A stretch of DNA of 64,000 nucleotides from NCBI GenBank assembly GCA_948567375.1, contig OX419758.1:67151001-67215000 (forward strand), in the 5' to 3' direction. Under the pieces are notes generated by a model. It was not told the origin of the DNA, did not search any database, and worked only from the letters and a program-made list of their open reading frames with translations. This stretch comes from Lunularia cruciata (Eukaryota; Streptophyta; Marchantiopsida; Lunulariales; Lunulariaceae). The position numbers and the translations under genes are program-made. The stretch's first letter is position 1. The number at the start of each line of letters is the position of its first letter. Shown here in pieces: positions 1-9,595 of the stretch.

Positions 1-897
1 GTCTCATCTTCTCTACATCTTTGCCTTCTCCTTGTTGACTCCACTTCTTTGACTTTGGAGTACTTACTTCTACCAGCACACTCTTCCCCGTCTACGCGTA
101 GTACTCATCAGTGCTTTGGATTTGAAGAATATACTATTGCTCTTCCGCGTCGACTTCTCTTCTCAAGTTGAGATGAAAGTGAGACACTATTCTGTTGTGC
201 TCCACCGCATTGAGCAAATTCAACCCAAGGTAGAAATGTGCTGCAAACGGCACGATGTAGTGGGGAGGCGACTTTTCCCACAAATTCCACACCATCTACC
301 TTGTCCTTCCATGGAAGCACCTCGCCCAGTTGATAGGTTCTCTTGCAAACATCTTATGGAAGAACACCACTTGGTGTTTCATCACATAAGTCATTTTCTC
401 CGGCTTCAGGATTGCCATGAGAGCACTCACGATCCCTCTCTTCACTGGATCTTTGTAACTCTCGACCTTATACCCATTCTTTGTCCTCTTCGAAGAGAAG
501 GCATCCCTCACTTCTTGGGTTTCTTTGGCTACCTCTCCCTTCTCAAAGAACGTGGCACCTTGCTCCGTGCCTGCCTCTCTTCCGAGTACCAATCTCCAAT
601 CCGACTCTATTGAGTGAGCCGGATTTCCTCTCTTCCCCTCTTCCCGGGGCCATTGAGACACTTATTCTTGATTATCTTGGTCATGAATCCTGTAAAACTT
701 ACGTTCCATTTCCACGCCAAGAATGTGATCTGAAGTTGGCTCAAAACTTCAATTCTTGCAATCACATCTAACCTCCAAATCGCATGATTTCTCACTATGA
801 ATTCAGAGTTCTTCTTCCCTCCTCCCATCTTTCCTGCTTCCTCACTGTCTCTCGGGTTAACGTTCTTGAATTCTTCTCTACAAACTAGCATTTTCAA
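1..897 (-). pseudogene. Fragment of long-LTR ORF (L family), minus strand
   Basis: This is the N-terminal part of the same unknown protein that recurs at 12116, 17120 and 23354. Blocks shared with those copies include F-L-A-W-x-W-N, E-S-D-W-R-L-V-L-G, N-G-Y-K-V-E-S-Y, T-Y-V-M-K-H-Q and N-W-A-(K/R)-C-F-H. Reading leftwards, one frame covers about 897-607, a second about 661-296 and a third about 320-108, so at least two frameshifts have broken it. It runs off the left edge. In the better placed copies this ORF sits inside a ~3.8 kb LTR, so this is most likely a piece of such an LTR. No function is known to me for the domain. Confidence 0.7.
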
Positions 898-939
898 AGA
901 TAGTCACTTCAAAGGAGTTGGTAGGATACATTGCCTTAC

Positions 940-1151
940 TTATAGAATTCCATGATATATTTACCTAGTCTATTGACGGGTGAATATATCATGGGTATTC
1001 CATGAGAATTTAGAGAACACCAGATTGATCTGGTTGAAGGTGCAGTTCCGGTTTGGCAGGGACAATACCGCATGAACCCAAAGTACTCACTCTTGGTGAA
1101 GGATGAAATTGACAAGTACTTGGGAGCCAAAATAATCTTTCCTATCTTAAG
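940..1151 (+). pseudogene. Element L1 reverse transcriptase, N-terminal part (split gene)
   Basis: From about 1009 the plus strand reads a Ty3/gypsy RT entry segment (I-D-L-V-E-G-A-V-P-V, then Y-R-M-N-P-K-Y, then a D-E-I-D-K helix and I-I-F-P-I-L). The coding stops exactly where element M1 begins and resumes at 9596 on the other side of it. Upstream of about 1000 the frame is broken and only weakly recognisable. The protein would have been the polymerase of the old gypsy element called L1 here. It is a dead relic. Confidence 0.75.
1148..1151. repeat. Target-site duplication TAAG of M1 (mate 9592-9595)
   Basis: TAAG occurs directly before the first base of M1 and directly after its last base. 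Removing M1 plus one TAAG brings the two halves of the L1 RT back into one frame at the conserved E-W-V-S-P block, which independently confirms both ends of the insertion. Confidence 0.85.
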
Positions 1152-1595
1152 TGTCACGCCATTTGTAGTTCCGCATCTAGATGCTCGGACACTCTAGTTC
1201 TAGTGATGGTAGTTAGAGTTATTCTAGCAGTTTCTCAGGGACTACTTTCCGACGGTTAGATTTTGTGTTCGGGGTACTGACTTCACGGTGAGGCCCACCG
1301 TCACTTTGCACCGTTTGCACCGTCAAGTGTGCCGTCAGCGGGACCGTTAGGGTTTTAGGGCTAGCTCGAGTCCAGGGGGTTTTGAAGTGAGCTCCAGAGA
1401 GCTCACTTCTCTGATGTTGAGCCTTCGAGTTCCTGGCTATGGTGGACAGAGGCCGGCAAGCGTCACCTGGATTCTCTATGCTTGAGTGGGTGTGGCTTGA
1501 CTGTAATCAGTGCCCAGTTGTTGGTAGTTTATAGAGTGACAGATCAAGTACTGATCTGAGTTGAGTTGAGTTGAGAGTGTTAAGCAATCTGATTA
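1152..1595 (+). repeat. M1 5' terminal block B
   Basis: 444 bp matching 9037-9485, beginning TGTCACGCC and ending GATTA. It contains a (TGAGT)n run near 1557-1578. Unlike a normal 5' LTR it is not followed by block A: after GATTA the sequence goes straight into the leader. The bases after it (tatcaaag here, catcagag in M2) resemble part of an initiator-tRNA primer site, ATCAGAG, but lack the usual TGG, so the primer binding site is uncertain. Confidence 0.85.
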
Positions 1596-2912
1596 TATCA
1601 AAGAAGTGAAGTTAGGGGGAAATCGGGTGCAGGAATGTTGAGTGTTGGTGGTATCTCCAAGCTTGGTGGATCGTGGTAGCTCGATTCAGGTTCTGTGTTT
1701 CCCTAGTGTGCAGAAGCTCGTGTAGTTGATGCAAATTTGGCAGTTAGGCAGACGGTGTGCGGAAGCACTGGCCAAATTTCGAGCAAAGAAGGAGCAATTT
1801 TCAAGCAGTGTTGTGATTTTGAGCTCAGGAGGTGAAGGCATGACCAATTTGCTACGAGTTGGGCTCAAAAAGTGAAATTGAAGGTGGAGTTGGAAAGCTC
1901 TTCTCATGAAATTGTGATTTGGAAAAACCCGTTTTGTCAATTTGGCTCGAGTGGAAAGTTAGTAGGGGATTTGGCAAACATCCATCTTTAGGGTTTACGT
2001 TAGATTTTACGTCAGATTTTACATCAGATTTTGGGCCAAAATTGGAGGAGTTTCACTGTTTGGCCAGATTTGGAGAAGTTTTGCTAGTTTGGAGGAGTTT
2101 CGCAGATTTGGACAAGTTTCGCCAATTTTGGAGGAGGTTCGAAGTGGCAACAAGAAATGCCTCATTTGGCTGAATTTTGGCGTTTCGAGGCTTTGAGGCA
2201 TAGGGTTGTGGGCTACGAAGGTCTAGAAGGGCCAGAAGGGCCAGCAAGCCAGCTTGCTGGCGTGAGGCTAGCTAGTTTAGTGTAGATCTTGGTCATTGGT
2301 TAGCAAAATCTGCCTTTCTTGCTAGATTGTGCGCAACAGGGATTGACCCCTAGATCTCTTGTTCCTAGACTGGTGCCCTAGCCAACTGGTCCACCCTCAC
2401 TTGTTGTCATAGTGATTGTGCCACTGTTATCTATACACATGTAGCTTTGGCTAGGAGAGGCAGTTTGATCCCATTCTTGGTGATCCTAGTAGCTTAGGAC
2501 TTAGATACGAACTACTCTTATGTCAAATGCCAAATGGTGGCAGAGTCAGTCCCGTGTTGTGTTATGAGATGGAGGGTTTTTGTTTAGATTTCTTGTGATT
2601 GGATCCCCTCCATTCTCTGATTCTTGTTTGTGCACCACGTTTGTGTGAGGTGCCCTGACTTTTGAGCGTTGGTGCTCTGGTGTGCTCTCGGTGGTGAGGC
2701 TAGAGTGATGACCAGTCAGACTACCTTTGTTTCTCTCCGGTGAGGCAAGAAGTGATGACCTGCAGACCATGAGAGTGTGTGTTATGATGGCAGGTTACAG
2801 GTTGCCCTTCCCTTAGTGTAGTTATCTCGGTAGAGTTACATTAGTGGGTGGTGTTTAGTTGGTGTTGGCACGTGGTGGTGTTGGCACTTAGTGGGGTACT
2901 TGCGGTTGCGAC
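1596..2912 (+). other. M1 untranslated leader
   Basis: About 1.3 kb between block B and gag without a convincing ORF. It holds a run of imperfect ~22-bp units around TTTGGAGGAGTTTCGC (about 2040-2150) and an antisense tRNA-like stretch at 2329-2400. The same leader is found in M2 (where part is duplicated) and, decayed, in M3 at 39367-41795. Conservation across copies suggests it belongs to the element, perhaps as packaging or dimerisation RNA. Confidence 0.6.
2329..2400 (-). other. tRNA-like stretch with pol III A/B-box-like motifs (antisense in leader)
   Basis: Read on the minus strand, 72 nt begin GTG and end CAC, with TGGACCAGTTGG (A-box-like) and a B-box-like GG-T-C-A-A-CC motif at tRNA-like spacing. 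Acceptor and D stems pair partly, but I cannot fold a proper anticodon stem, so this is not a working tRNA gene. M2 has the same stretch at 59268-59339 and M3 has a decayed version near 40770-40850. It may be a captured tRNA or SINE head. Confidence 0.35.
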
Positions 2913-5085
2913 TTGCAATTGCAGTTGGTGGTTCGGGTTTGCTGTTGCAGTTATGTGGTCACGACAGAGTTCTTTGGAGATTCTAGAGGAGTTAGCCCTG
3001 CAGTACGCAGTGGGTTTACTCGGAGTGGTGCTCGGTATCAGCCTGTATCTCAGGTCCCAGTGAGGGAGGAGATTGACTCTGAGTTGGAGTTGGACACAGG
3101 AGCTGATTCAGTTGAGAGTGCACTTGGTGTGTCCGCACCGTTGTTGTGGGACATGGACGAGATTTATGGGGCCTCCAAAGGCCCTAGGCGTTACTCTGGT
3201 ACAGTGGGTACCATTGAGTTGGATGACTTCATCCAAGAGTTCGATAGTTGGTGTGATCTGCAGTAGATGCGGAACCCGACTTTGTTCACACCCTTCATGG
3301 CATGGAAGGGGTTGTTTCAGCACTTGGAGGGTCCACCAATGGATGATTACCATGAGTTCAGGAGAGCTTATTTGGAGGAGATTGAGTTATGGAGACAGTA
3401 TTGGTCTCCACACTATGTCTCCATCACTTCAGGCTTGGTGGCCAGGAGTAGATCGGCTGTACCTACGAGTTCTAGCTCGAGTAGTGTGGGTGGAGCTAGT
3501 GGAGGTGCACTAGCTGGAGATAGTGCTACTACGAGTGGAGGTACCACTGCAGGAGGTGGTGTGGTACCGGGGTTTAACCCCATGGTTGAGTTCTTCCTAT
3601 GTTTGAGGCAAAACTACCAGGGAGTGCGGACTGACAAGCTGAGGAGCTTGCAGGAGTTCCAACGGAAGGCTGGAGAGAGCCTACGCGAGGCATATACTCG
3701 CATGAGGCGGCTGATCAGTTTCACTCAAGGAGTTACTGAGGCCCAGGCAGTCCAGTTTTGGTATGGGATACTGGACAGGGAGTTGCAACGTAGAGTTCAT
3801 GATGCTACGTTGTTGCAGGCTACTTTGCCCACTTTGGCAGTAGTCTTTGGTTTGGCTGAGCATATTGAGCTCAACATGGTGGAGGAGAGAGTGGTGACAG
3901 CTGGATTTGGTAGAGAGACCTCATCCACGGTTGTGACTTCTTCTAGAGTGCAGCAGAGTGCAGCAGAGTGCACCCCGCCCAATTGGTTTTCGAAGACAGG
4001 GTGGACAGCCCAGATCCTATGGAGCGAGTGGAGGGCCTAGTGGAGTTAGACCCTTACCCTCATTTTTGGGTCAGCAGCAGCCAGTGAGTGGTGGTGTTGC
4101 TTGTTGGACTTGTGGTGGACCTCACCATAGGAGAGAGTGTACTCAAGGCAGCGGACCTGATACCTCTGGTGCATCATAGCCAGCACAGAGGCAGTGTGAG
4201 CATTGCCACAAGTTTGGTCACACTAGTGACCGATGTTTTGACCTACACCCGGAGTTACGGAGTGGTAGGGCTGCTATGGCAGGTAGTAGAGGAGCTCCAG
4301 TTCATGGAGGACGAGGTGGTAGAGGTGGTGGTAGAGGATCTACACCTAGTAGGGGTGCAGTACCTGCCCTTACTTCTGACACAGCTATGGCTACTCGGAT
4401 TGAGCAGAGATTGGCTAGTATGGCTATTGCTCAGAGGAGATCAGATTTGGGTGCTGAGGCTTCCACCTCATATGCTGGTGATAGAGATGCTTTGGACTTC
4501 ATGTGCGGAGCAGCACAGGTGGATGCATCTGCAGCAGTGACTAGGAGTGCAGTACGTGCTCCAGAGCCTAGAGGAGCATCAGTGGAGTTGGACCCACAGA
4601 GAGGAGAGGTTGGGAGACAGGTCAGACTTCCCCAGTCTTTCACGCTATCTGAGGCATTGCAGATGACATCCATGGTTCTTAGACGTCCCAGTGCAGGTGT
4701 GGTAGGTGGTGATGGAGTACTCGATGGAGTACCTGCTAGTCAGCCACCTGCTACTACACAGACTGAGTCTAGCATGATGTTGGGGGCGGCTCAGCTGATT
4801 ATGCAGCATCCTTTATTTTCAGCCAGTGACATGTTTACATTGGGAGTTGATCCAACCCTAGTGTTCCGGTTGGCTGCCACGTTGTGTGAGAGTAGGGATG
4901 GTGCAGTTCCTACTACTAGAGCAGAGGTGGTTGGTAGTGGAGCTGACTTGGTTGAGGAGCATGGGATCCGTTCAGCGACCAGTGGTTTATGGCAGGCAGC
5001 AGCGGCTAGACTGGAGGAGTTGCCAGCTAGACCGGCCTTTGAGAGAGCGCGGTTTACACCTGGTGTTGTCCTATTGGATAACTAG
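2913..5085 (+). pseudogene. M1 gag polyprotein (broken)
   Basis: Colinear with the intact 728-codon gag frame of M2 (56613-58796). It has a capsid-like helical region around 3570-3870 (block F-F-L-C-L-R-Q-N-Y-Q, then Q-F-W-Y-G-I-L-D) and two zinc knuckles near 4110-4230 (C-W-T-C-x4-H-x3-C and C-x2-C-x4-H-x4-C). Private lesions include CAG-to-TAG stops at 3264-3266 and 4177-4179 and a ~10-bp duplication near 3957-3970 that shifts the frame. Gag packages the RNA into virus-like particles. The terminal TAG (5083-5085) is shared with M2 and is in frame with the protease that follows. Confidence 0.8.
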
Positions 5086-5840
5086 AGGGGGATCTTTCAT
5101 TTAGTGGGACCTTCAGGGAAGGTCTATACACCATAGAGAGTCTTGTTAGACTCTGGTGCGCAGCCCCTTATGTTGGGGAAGGTTACAGTTGTTGGTCTGG
5201 AGTTACGGAAGACCGATGTGGAGAGGTGTCCATTTCAGATCCAGACATCTCTAGGTGGTGGTTCGACACAGTACATCACACGTGGGGAGCTTGTTGTCCA
5301 GGTTCAGCCTGGTCATCCGACTGATAGCTCGGTGGTGAGAGCTCAGGCTATTGCGACGATAGCTGAGTCATATGATGTGCTAGTTGGGGGAGCAGTGTTA
5401 TACCCTATGGGTTTCAGCATTGACTATTGGGAGGAGATAGCCTCTTATAGACCTGGTTGGCAGTCTGGTGAGGGACGGGTATGTCGCCTACCAGTACGCT
5501 TTAGTAGTGGTAGTCTTGGCTCACTACAGTCCGGGACCATGGCAGCATCAGTTTTAGCTTTCAGCGGTGTAGTTACTTGGCCTGGTGACTTGTTGGAGGG
5601 GAATGCCCATGCAGAGGATACTCTAGTACCAGAGGAGATCACTCGGCTATGGAGTACGAGTGGGATTGTTCCATCCACCTTGGATGTTCCATTGTGGAGT
5701 TCAGAGGAGGCATTGCAGCAGCATGCAAATCAGTTGGTGCAACAGGCTTGGAGTGGAGCCTTCGTACCATCAGGGGATGAGTGTGAGGATGAGCCTCCAG
5801 AGGCAATTGCTTTGACACCTCTGGATACCACACTCATTGC
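5086..5840 (+). pseudogene. M1 retropepsin-like aspartic protease region
   Basis: In frame with gag past its amber stop. The catalytic D-S-G (codons at 5149-5157, context L-L-D-S-G-A) and a later Y-D-V-L-V-G-G segment match the retropepsin pattern. The protein would cut the polyprotein. A CAG-to-TAG change at 5134-5136 is private to M1. It continues in frame into the methyltransferase domain, so the enzyme would be released from the same polyprotein. Confidence 0.7.
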
Positions 5841-5849
5841 TTGGCAGTA

Positions 5850-6795
5850 TCCAATAGAGGGGATATGTCTATTGGAGTTGTTTGGTGGGATCAGCATCGG
5901 ACTAGCTACGGTGTTACAAGCAGGTATCCGAGTACAGAGGTACTTGTATGTAGAGAGAGATGAGACTGCTAGGCGAGTCTCTCTACATCATGTGGCACAC
6001 TTGGCCTATCGGTATCCGGAGTTATAACCGATGTCAGCAGTCAGAGGTTACCAGAAGGCCTTACCAGGAGACATTTCCTTACTGGGGGCGCATGACCTAG
6101 AGAGACATGGGCCTATTCACTTGGTGATTTCTAGATGGCCATGTCAGGGACATACACATGCGGGCCGTGGTTTGGGTCTTCAGGATCCTTGTTTTGGTGT
6201 GTTTTGGGAGATGTTATGGATACTACAACATCTCTAGGTTCATCAATCTGTTTCTCCAACTTACCTTTTGGAGAACGTTCCATTGATGGGTGATTCTCGC
6301 ACTAGAGTGGTGGCGAGTACACATCAGGTCCATTCATGGATGGGACCTGCTGTATTGTTAGATGCAGCCAGAGTGGGATCACGGGCTCATCGTCTTCGTC
6401 TTTGGTGGACGAACCTCTTACCCAGAGAGGTTCTGCAGCGTAGTTATGATGGGATTCAGCGACTAGACCACATTCTTGTTGATGATATCTTGGATGTTGG
6501 ACGTCAGTCTCAGATAGTGGTAGTGGCTGATAGGTCACCTATGGCAGTGGTGAACCTAGTTGGACAGCCTAGAGTTGCATTTCCCACACTCATGAGTTTC
6601 CCAGGCTCTCATGCTTTTCAAGAGGGAGGACCTGGACTTGTTTGGGACTCACAGTTACAGTAGTTGGTGGAGCCCAATGCTGATGAGAGAGAGCGGGCGA
6701 TGGGTTTTCGCACCGGTATTACCGCTGTTCCAACAGTGTCAGAGGCATCCATGCGTCAAGTGTTAGGTCAGGCTATGGACTTGAACTGTTTGACC
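5850..6795 (+). pseudogene. M1 cytosine-5 DNA methyltransferase domain (DNMT3/DRM-like)
   Basis: Ordered C5-methyltransferase motifs are visible. Motif I is L-E-L-F-G-G-I (about 5872). The catalytic loop is W-P-C-Q-G-H (PCQ codons 6139-6147) followed by G-L-x-D-P-x-x-G-V-F-W-E-M, as in DNMT3-type enzymes. Motif VI is L-E-N-V (about 6268-6280). An R-A-H-R-L-R-L-W-W-T-N-L block matches motif VIII. A C-terminal M-G-F-R-T-G-(I)-T, then R-Q-V-L-G-Q-A-M-D, fits motifs IX-X. Such enzymes transfer methyl groups from S-adenosylmethionine to cytosine. Stops at 6025 (TTA-to-TAA), 6235 (CAG-to-TAG), 6661 (CAG-to-TAG) and 6796 (TGG-to-TAG) inactivate this copy; M2 is open at the first two and the last, and has its own lesions elsewhere. 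Confidence 0.85.
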
Positions 6796-6878
6796 TAGAT
6801 TGTGAGCCTTGGTTTGGCAGAGCAGCGTAGGATGCGCTTGATAGGCATCACCACTCGGACACTTGTGAGCCCTGTGCC

Positions 6879-6880
6879 TA
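6879..6880. other. Scar of ~1.5 kb RT deletion in M1
   Basis: Left of this point M1 matches M2 down to 54861; right of it M1 matches M2 from 53361. The 1499 bases in between (54860-53362 of M2) carry the whole reverse transcriptase and the start of RNase H. Only a single A is shared at the breakpoint, so this looks like a deletion by end joining or template switching rather than repeat recombination. Confidence 0.85.
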
Positions 6881-8760
6881 AGTATAGTTCATATGAGGGA
6901 GAGTGCTTGGCAGCAGTTTGGGCAGTAGCACATTTCCGATGTTACCTGTTTGGTAACGCCTTCACTCTCATCACTGATCATCAGCCGCTGAAGTGGTTGA
7001 TGGAGTCCGACAAGCTTTCAAGGAAACTTGCACGATGGGCTCTGATTTTACAAGAGTATGATTTCACGGTTGTTCACAGACCTGAAGTGGTGAACCATGA
7101 TGCAGATGGGTTGAGTAGAAACCCATGTCCCAGCCAGCAGGATCAGACCGGAGCATGTTGGCATGGTAAGACAGATGAGGAGATGGTGCCAGGTTGGCAT
7201 ACATCAGCCTTTCTGTGTATATTTGCAGAGACTTTGGTGGTATCTCTCTCAGCGCATAAAGGAGGAGTTATTGAGGTCACAGATCTAGAGAGTGAAGATA
7301 TTGGTACAGTTCAGCGAGACATTCATGATGATGTCTTAGTGATGGACTATCTTTGCACTGGTGTTGTGGGTGGCACAGTTGGGGCCAAGTAGAGAGACCG
7401 TGTTCTTCAGTGAGCTAGACGGTTCAAATTGGAGGGTAGACACCTTTTGCGTGTATGGGAGGATGGTAGAGTGCGAGTAGTACCACTTCCATCACAGAGA
7501 CCACAGTTGGTCCGTCATGCTCATGAGGAGCTAGGACATTTTGGAGTAAAGCGTACATATAGCTTACTCCAGAGTCATTATTGGTGGCGCGGTATGCAGA
7601 CCGAGGTACAGCAGTTTGTTGCCAGATGTGTGGTTTGTGACCGAGTTAGAGCATCATTCAATGCTCCTACGCCACAGTTACACCCATTACCTATCATGGG
7701 ATTGGGTTACCGTTGGATTTCGGACTTCGCCGGACCTTTACCGCTGACTGTGAGACATCATCGGTATGTTTTGGTGATGGTGGAGCACTTCTCCAAGTGG
7801 ATTGAGTTGGTGGCACTTCCTGACAAGTCTAGTGAAGGGACAGCTTACTCGTTCCTGGATCGAGTTCTTAGTCATTTTGGTGCACCAGCTGAGGTTTTGA
7901 CTGATCAGGGTACAGAGTTCTTGGGAGAGTTTCAGGTCTTGTGTGACAAGGCTTTGATTGATCATCGTACTACATCCCGAGATCACCCTGAGGCAGATGG
8001 CTTAGCAGAGAGAGTGGTTCAGACGGTGAAGAGAGGATTACAAAAGTATGGTTTGCAGAGAGGCCACTTGGGAGATTGGGATCTCCAGTTACCTTGGTTG
8101 GCCATGGGCTATCGGTTCAGCCGGCAAGCCTCCTTAGCATCCTTCTCTCCATACTTTCTACTCTATGGACGAGATCCAGATTTACCTGTAGCCATTCGTT
8201 GAGATGCTACTGTAGTTTTGGACTTGGATGACCCCGATGTATGGATGAGCGCATGTTCTCAGCGGGCAGAGATCTTTCGGAGAGTGATGTCGATGGCCTT
8301 TGAGAACTTGGCGATTGCTCAGCATAGAGATACTTTATGCTATGCTACCATTTGAGGAGGAGGTTATAGACCCTCGATCCGTCCATTTCATCCAGGCGAC
8401 TATGTATATCTACAGCAGACAGCACCGACGACACTTGATGTTTCTACAGGCCGCACTATCTTGAGAGTGCGTGAGGTTTTGCCATCTAGAGTCCTTGTGT
8501 TAGAAGGACGTGATGGTGTTGTTTGGAAGGATCATGTGCGCAATTGTGCACCATGCCACCTTCCAAACATTGATGGTACTATGGACCCAAGCTTGGCACT
8601 TGTACGTGCAGGCTTGAGGTGTATGTTATGTGGCTCTTCTGGTGGAGCTGCTACTATGTTAGTGTGTGATAGCTGTTTGAGAGGATGGCATATGGCATGT
8701 ATGACTCCTCCCCTCACGGTGGTTCCTCAGGGACAGTGGTTATGTCCTAGATGTACTTGA
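6880..8760 (+). pseudogene. M1 RNase H remainder, DDE integrase and PHD finger
   Basis: The RNase H part shows S-Y-E-G-E-C-L-A-A-V-W-A and T-D-H-Q-P-L-K-W-L. Next come the integrase zinc domain (H-A-H-E-E-L-G-H ... C-V-V-C near 7520-7645), the core with D in S-D-F-A-G, D in L-T-D-Q-G-T-E-F and E in A-D-G-L-A-E-R, and at the C-terminus a Cys4-His-Cys3 PHD finger (8610-8757). Stops are CGA-to-TGA at 7411, 8200 and 8353 and GAG-to-TAG at 7391. The integrase joins cDNA to the genome; a PHD finger typically reads histone H3 tails and might steer integration. Confidence 0.85.
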
Positions 8761-8929
8761 CCTATAGCTAGTTCATTCTTTATATGGTATAGATTGCAGA
8801 CAGGCGACTAACGATGGGGCTCCATAGCACCCGGCCTCCTGATCTTTGCCCATTAGAGGGTATACCATATACTTAGAGTAGATGGCTATTTGGAGTTAGA
8901 GGGACCTAACCGCCAGCTAGGGGGGCAAT
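8761..8929 (+). other. M1 3' untranslated segment with polypurine tract
   Basis: Non-coding stretch from the stop to block A. AGGGGGG (8919-8925) followed by caat abuts block A, the normal place of a plus-strand primer (PPT) next to a U3 start. M2 has the same tract at 51313-51322 on the other strand. This places the replication-defined LTR start at TTGTGGCAC rather than at TGTCACGCC. Confidence 0.7.
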
Positions 8930-9034
8930 TGTGGCACTTTAGAGTCTCTGTATGACTTATGTGTGAGTTGTGCTTTTATAGTGTATGATGTTGACAGCAA
9001 TGTATGTTGTGTAGCGATGTATATACGCACGACA
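8930..9034 (+). repeat. M1 inner block A (copy 1)
   Basis: 105 bp, TGTGGCAC to CGCACGACA, nearly identical to 9487-9591 (a couple of substitutions). It contains a TATA-like CTTTTATAG and a second TA-rich site near its end. It is joined to block B by gc, forming the palindrome GACAGCTGTC. Confidence 0.85.
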
Positions 9035-9036
9035 GC

Positions 9037-9485
9037 TGTCACGCCATTTGTAGTTCCGCATTTAGATGCTCGGACACTGGAGTTCCAGTGATGGTAGTTA
9101 GAGTTATTCTAGCAGTTTCTCAAGGACTACTTTCCGACGGTTAGATTTTGTGTTCGGGGTACTGACTTCATGGTGGGGCCCACCGTCACTTTGCACCGTT
9201 TGCACCGTCAAGTGTGCCGTCAGCGGGACCGTTAGGGTTTCAGGGCTAGCTTGAGTCCAGGGGGTATAGTTTTGAAGTGAGCTCCAGAGAGCTCACTTCT
9301 CTGATGTTGAGCCTTCGAGTTCCTGGCTATGGTGGACAGAGGCCGGCGAGCGTCACCTGGATTCTCTATGCTTGAGTGGTTATGGCTTGACTGTAATCAG
9401 TGCCCAGTTGTTGGCAATTTATAGAGTGACAGATCAAGTACTGATCTGAGTTGAGTTGAGTTGAGAGTGTTAAGCAATATGATTA
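9037..9485 (+). repeat. M1 3' block B
   Basis: 449-bp copy of 1152-1595. Differences between the two copies are mainly transitions. It is followed by one T and the terminal block A, so the order at the 3' end is A-gc-B-t-A. Confidence 0.85.
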
Positions 9486-9486
9486 T

Positions 9487-9591
9487 TGTGGCACTTTAGA
9501 GTCTATGTATGACTTATGTGTGAGTTGTGCTTTTATAGTGTATGATGTTGACAGCGATGTATGTTGTGTAGCGATGTATATACGCACGACA
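9487..9591 (+). repeat. M1 terminal block A (copy 2)
   Basis: Second 105-bp A block, ending CGCACGACA at the TSD. The B-t-A junction equals what end-to-end joining of a cDNA defined by the PPT (TTGTGGCAC start) and the U5 end (GATTA) would give. Confidence 0.85.
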
Positions 9592-9595
9592 TAAG

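Larger units (their letters stand above)
1152..9591 (+). mobile_element. M1: methyltransferase-bearing Ty3/gypsy element with split repeats, RT deleted
   Basis: 8440 bp, termini TGTCACGCC and CGCACGACA, 4-bp duplication TAAG, inserted in the RT of L1. Order: block B (1152-1595), leader, gag, protease, cytosine methyltransferase, RNase H, integrase, PHD finger, polypurine tract, then A (8930-9034), gc, B (9037-9485), A (9487-9591). Compared with M2 (50649-61037, opposite strand) it lacks about 1.5 kb that holds the whole RT; the scar is at 6879/6880. It carries at least eleven private stop codons and some frameshifts, so it is dead, although RNase H and integrase segments remain readable. Its two B copies differ at many sites, so it is older than M2. 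Confidence 0.9.

Noticed and set aside
116-613. 165-codon plus-strand ORF
   Set aside because: It is the antisense shadow of the minus-strand long-LTR ORF, which recurs with protein-level conservation elsewhere.
2329-2400. Functional tRNA gene
   Set aside because: Acceptor and D arms pair partly, but there is no foldable anticodon arm, and the T arm is poor.
5850-6795. Methyltransferase as a stray host gene or bacterial contaminant
   Set aside because: It is in frame inside pol in two separate insertions on opposite strands, and its motif blocks look DNMT3-like rather than like a restriction-modification enzyme.
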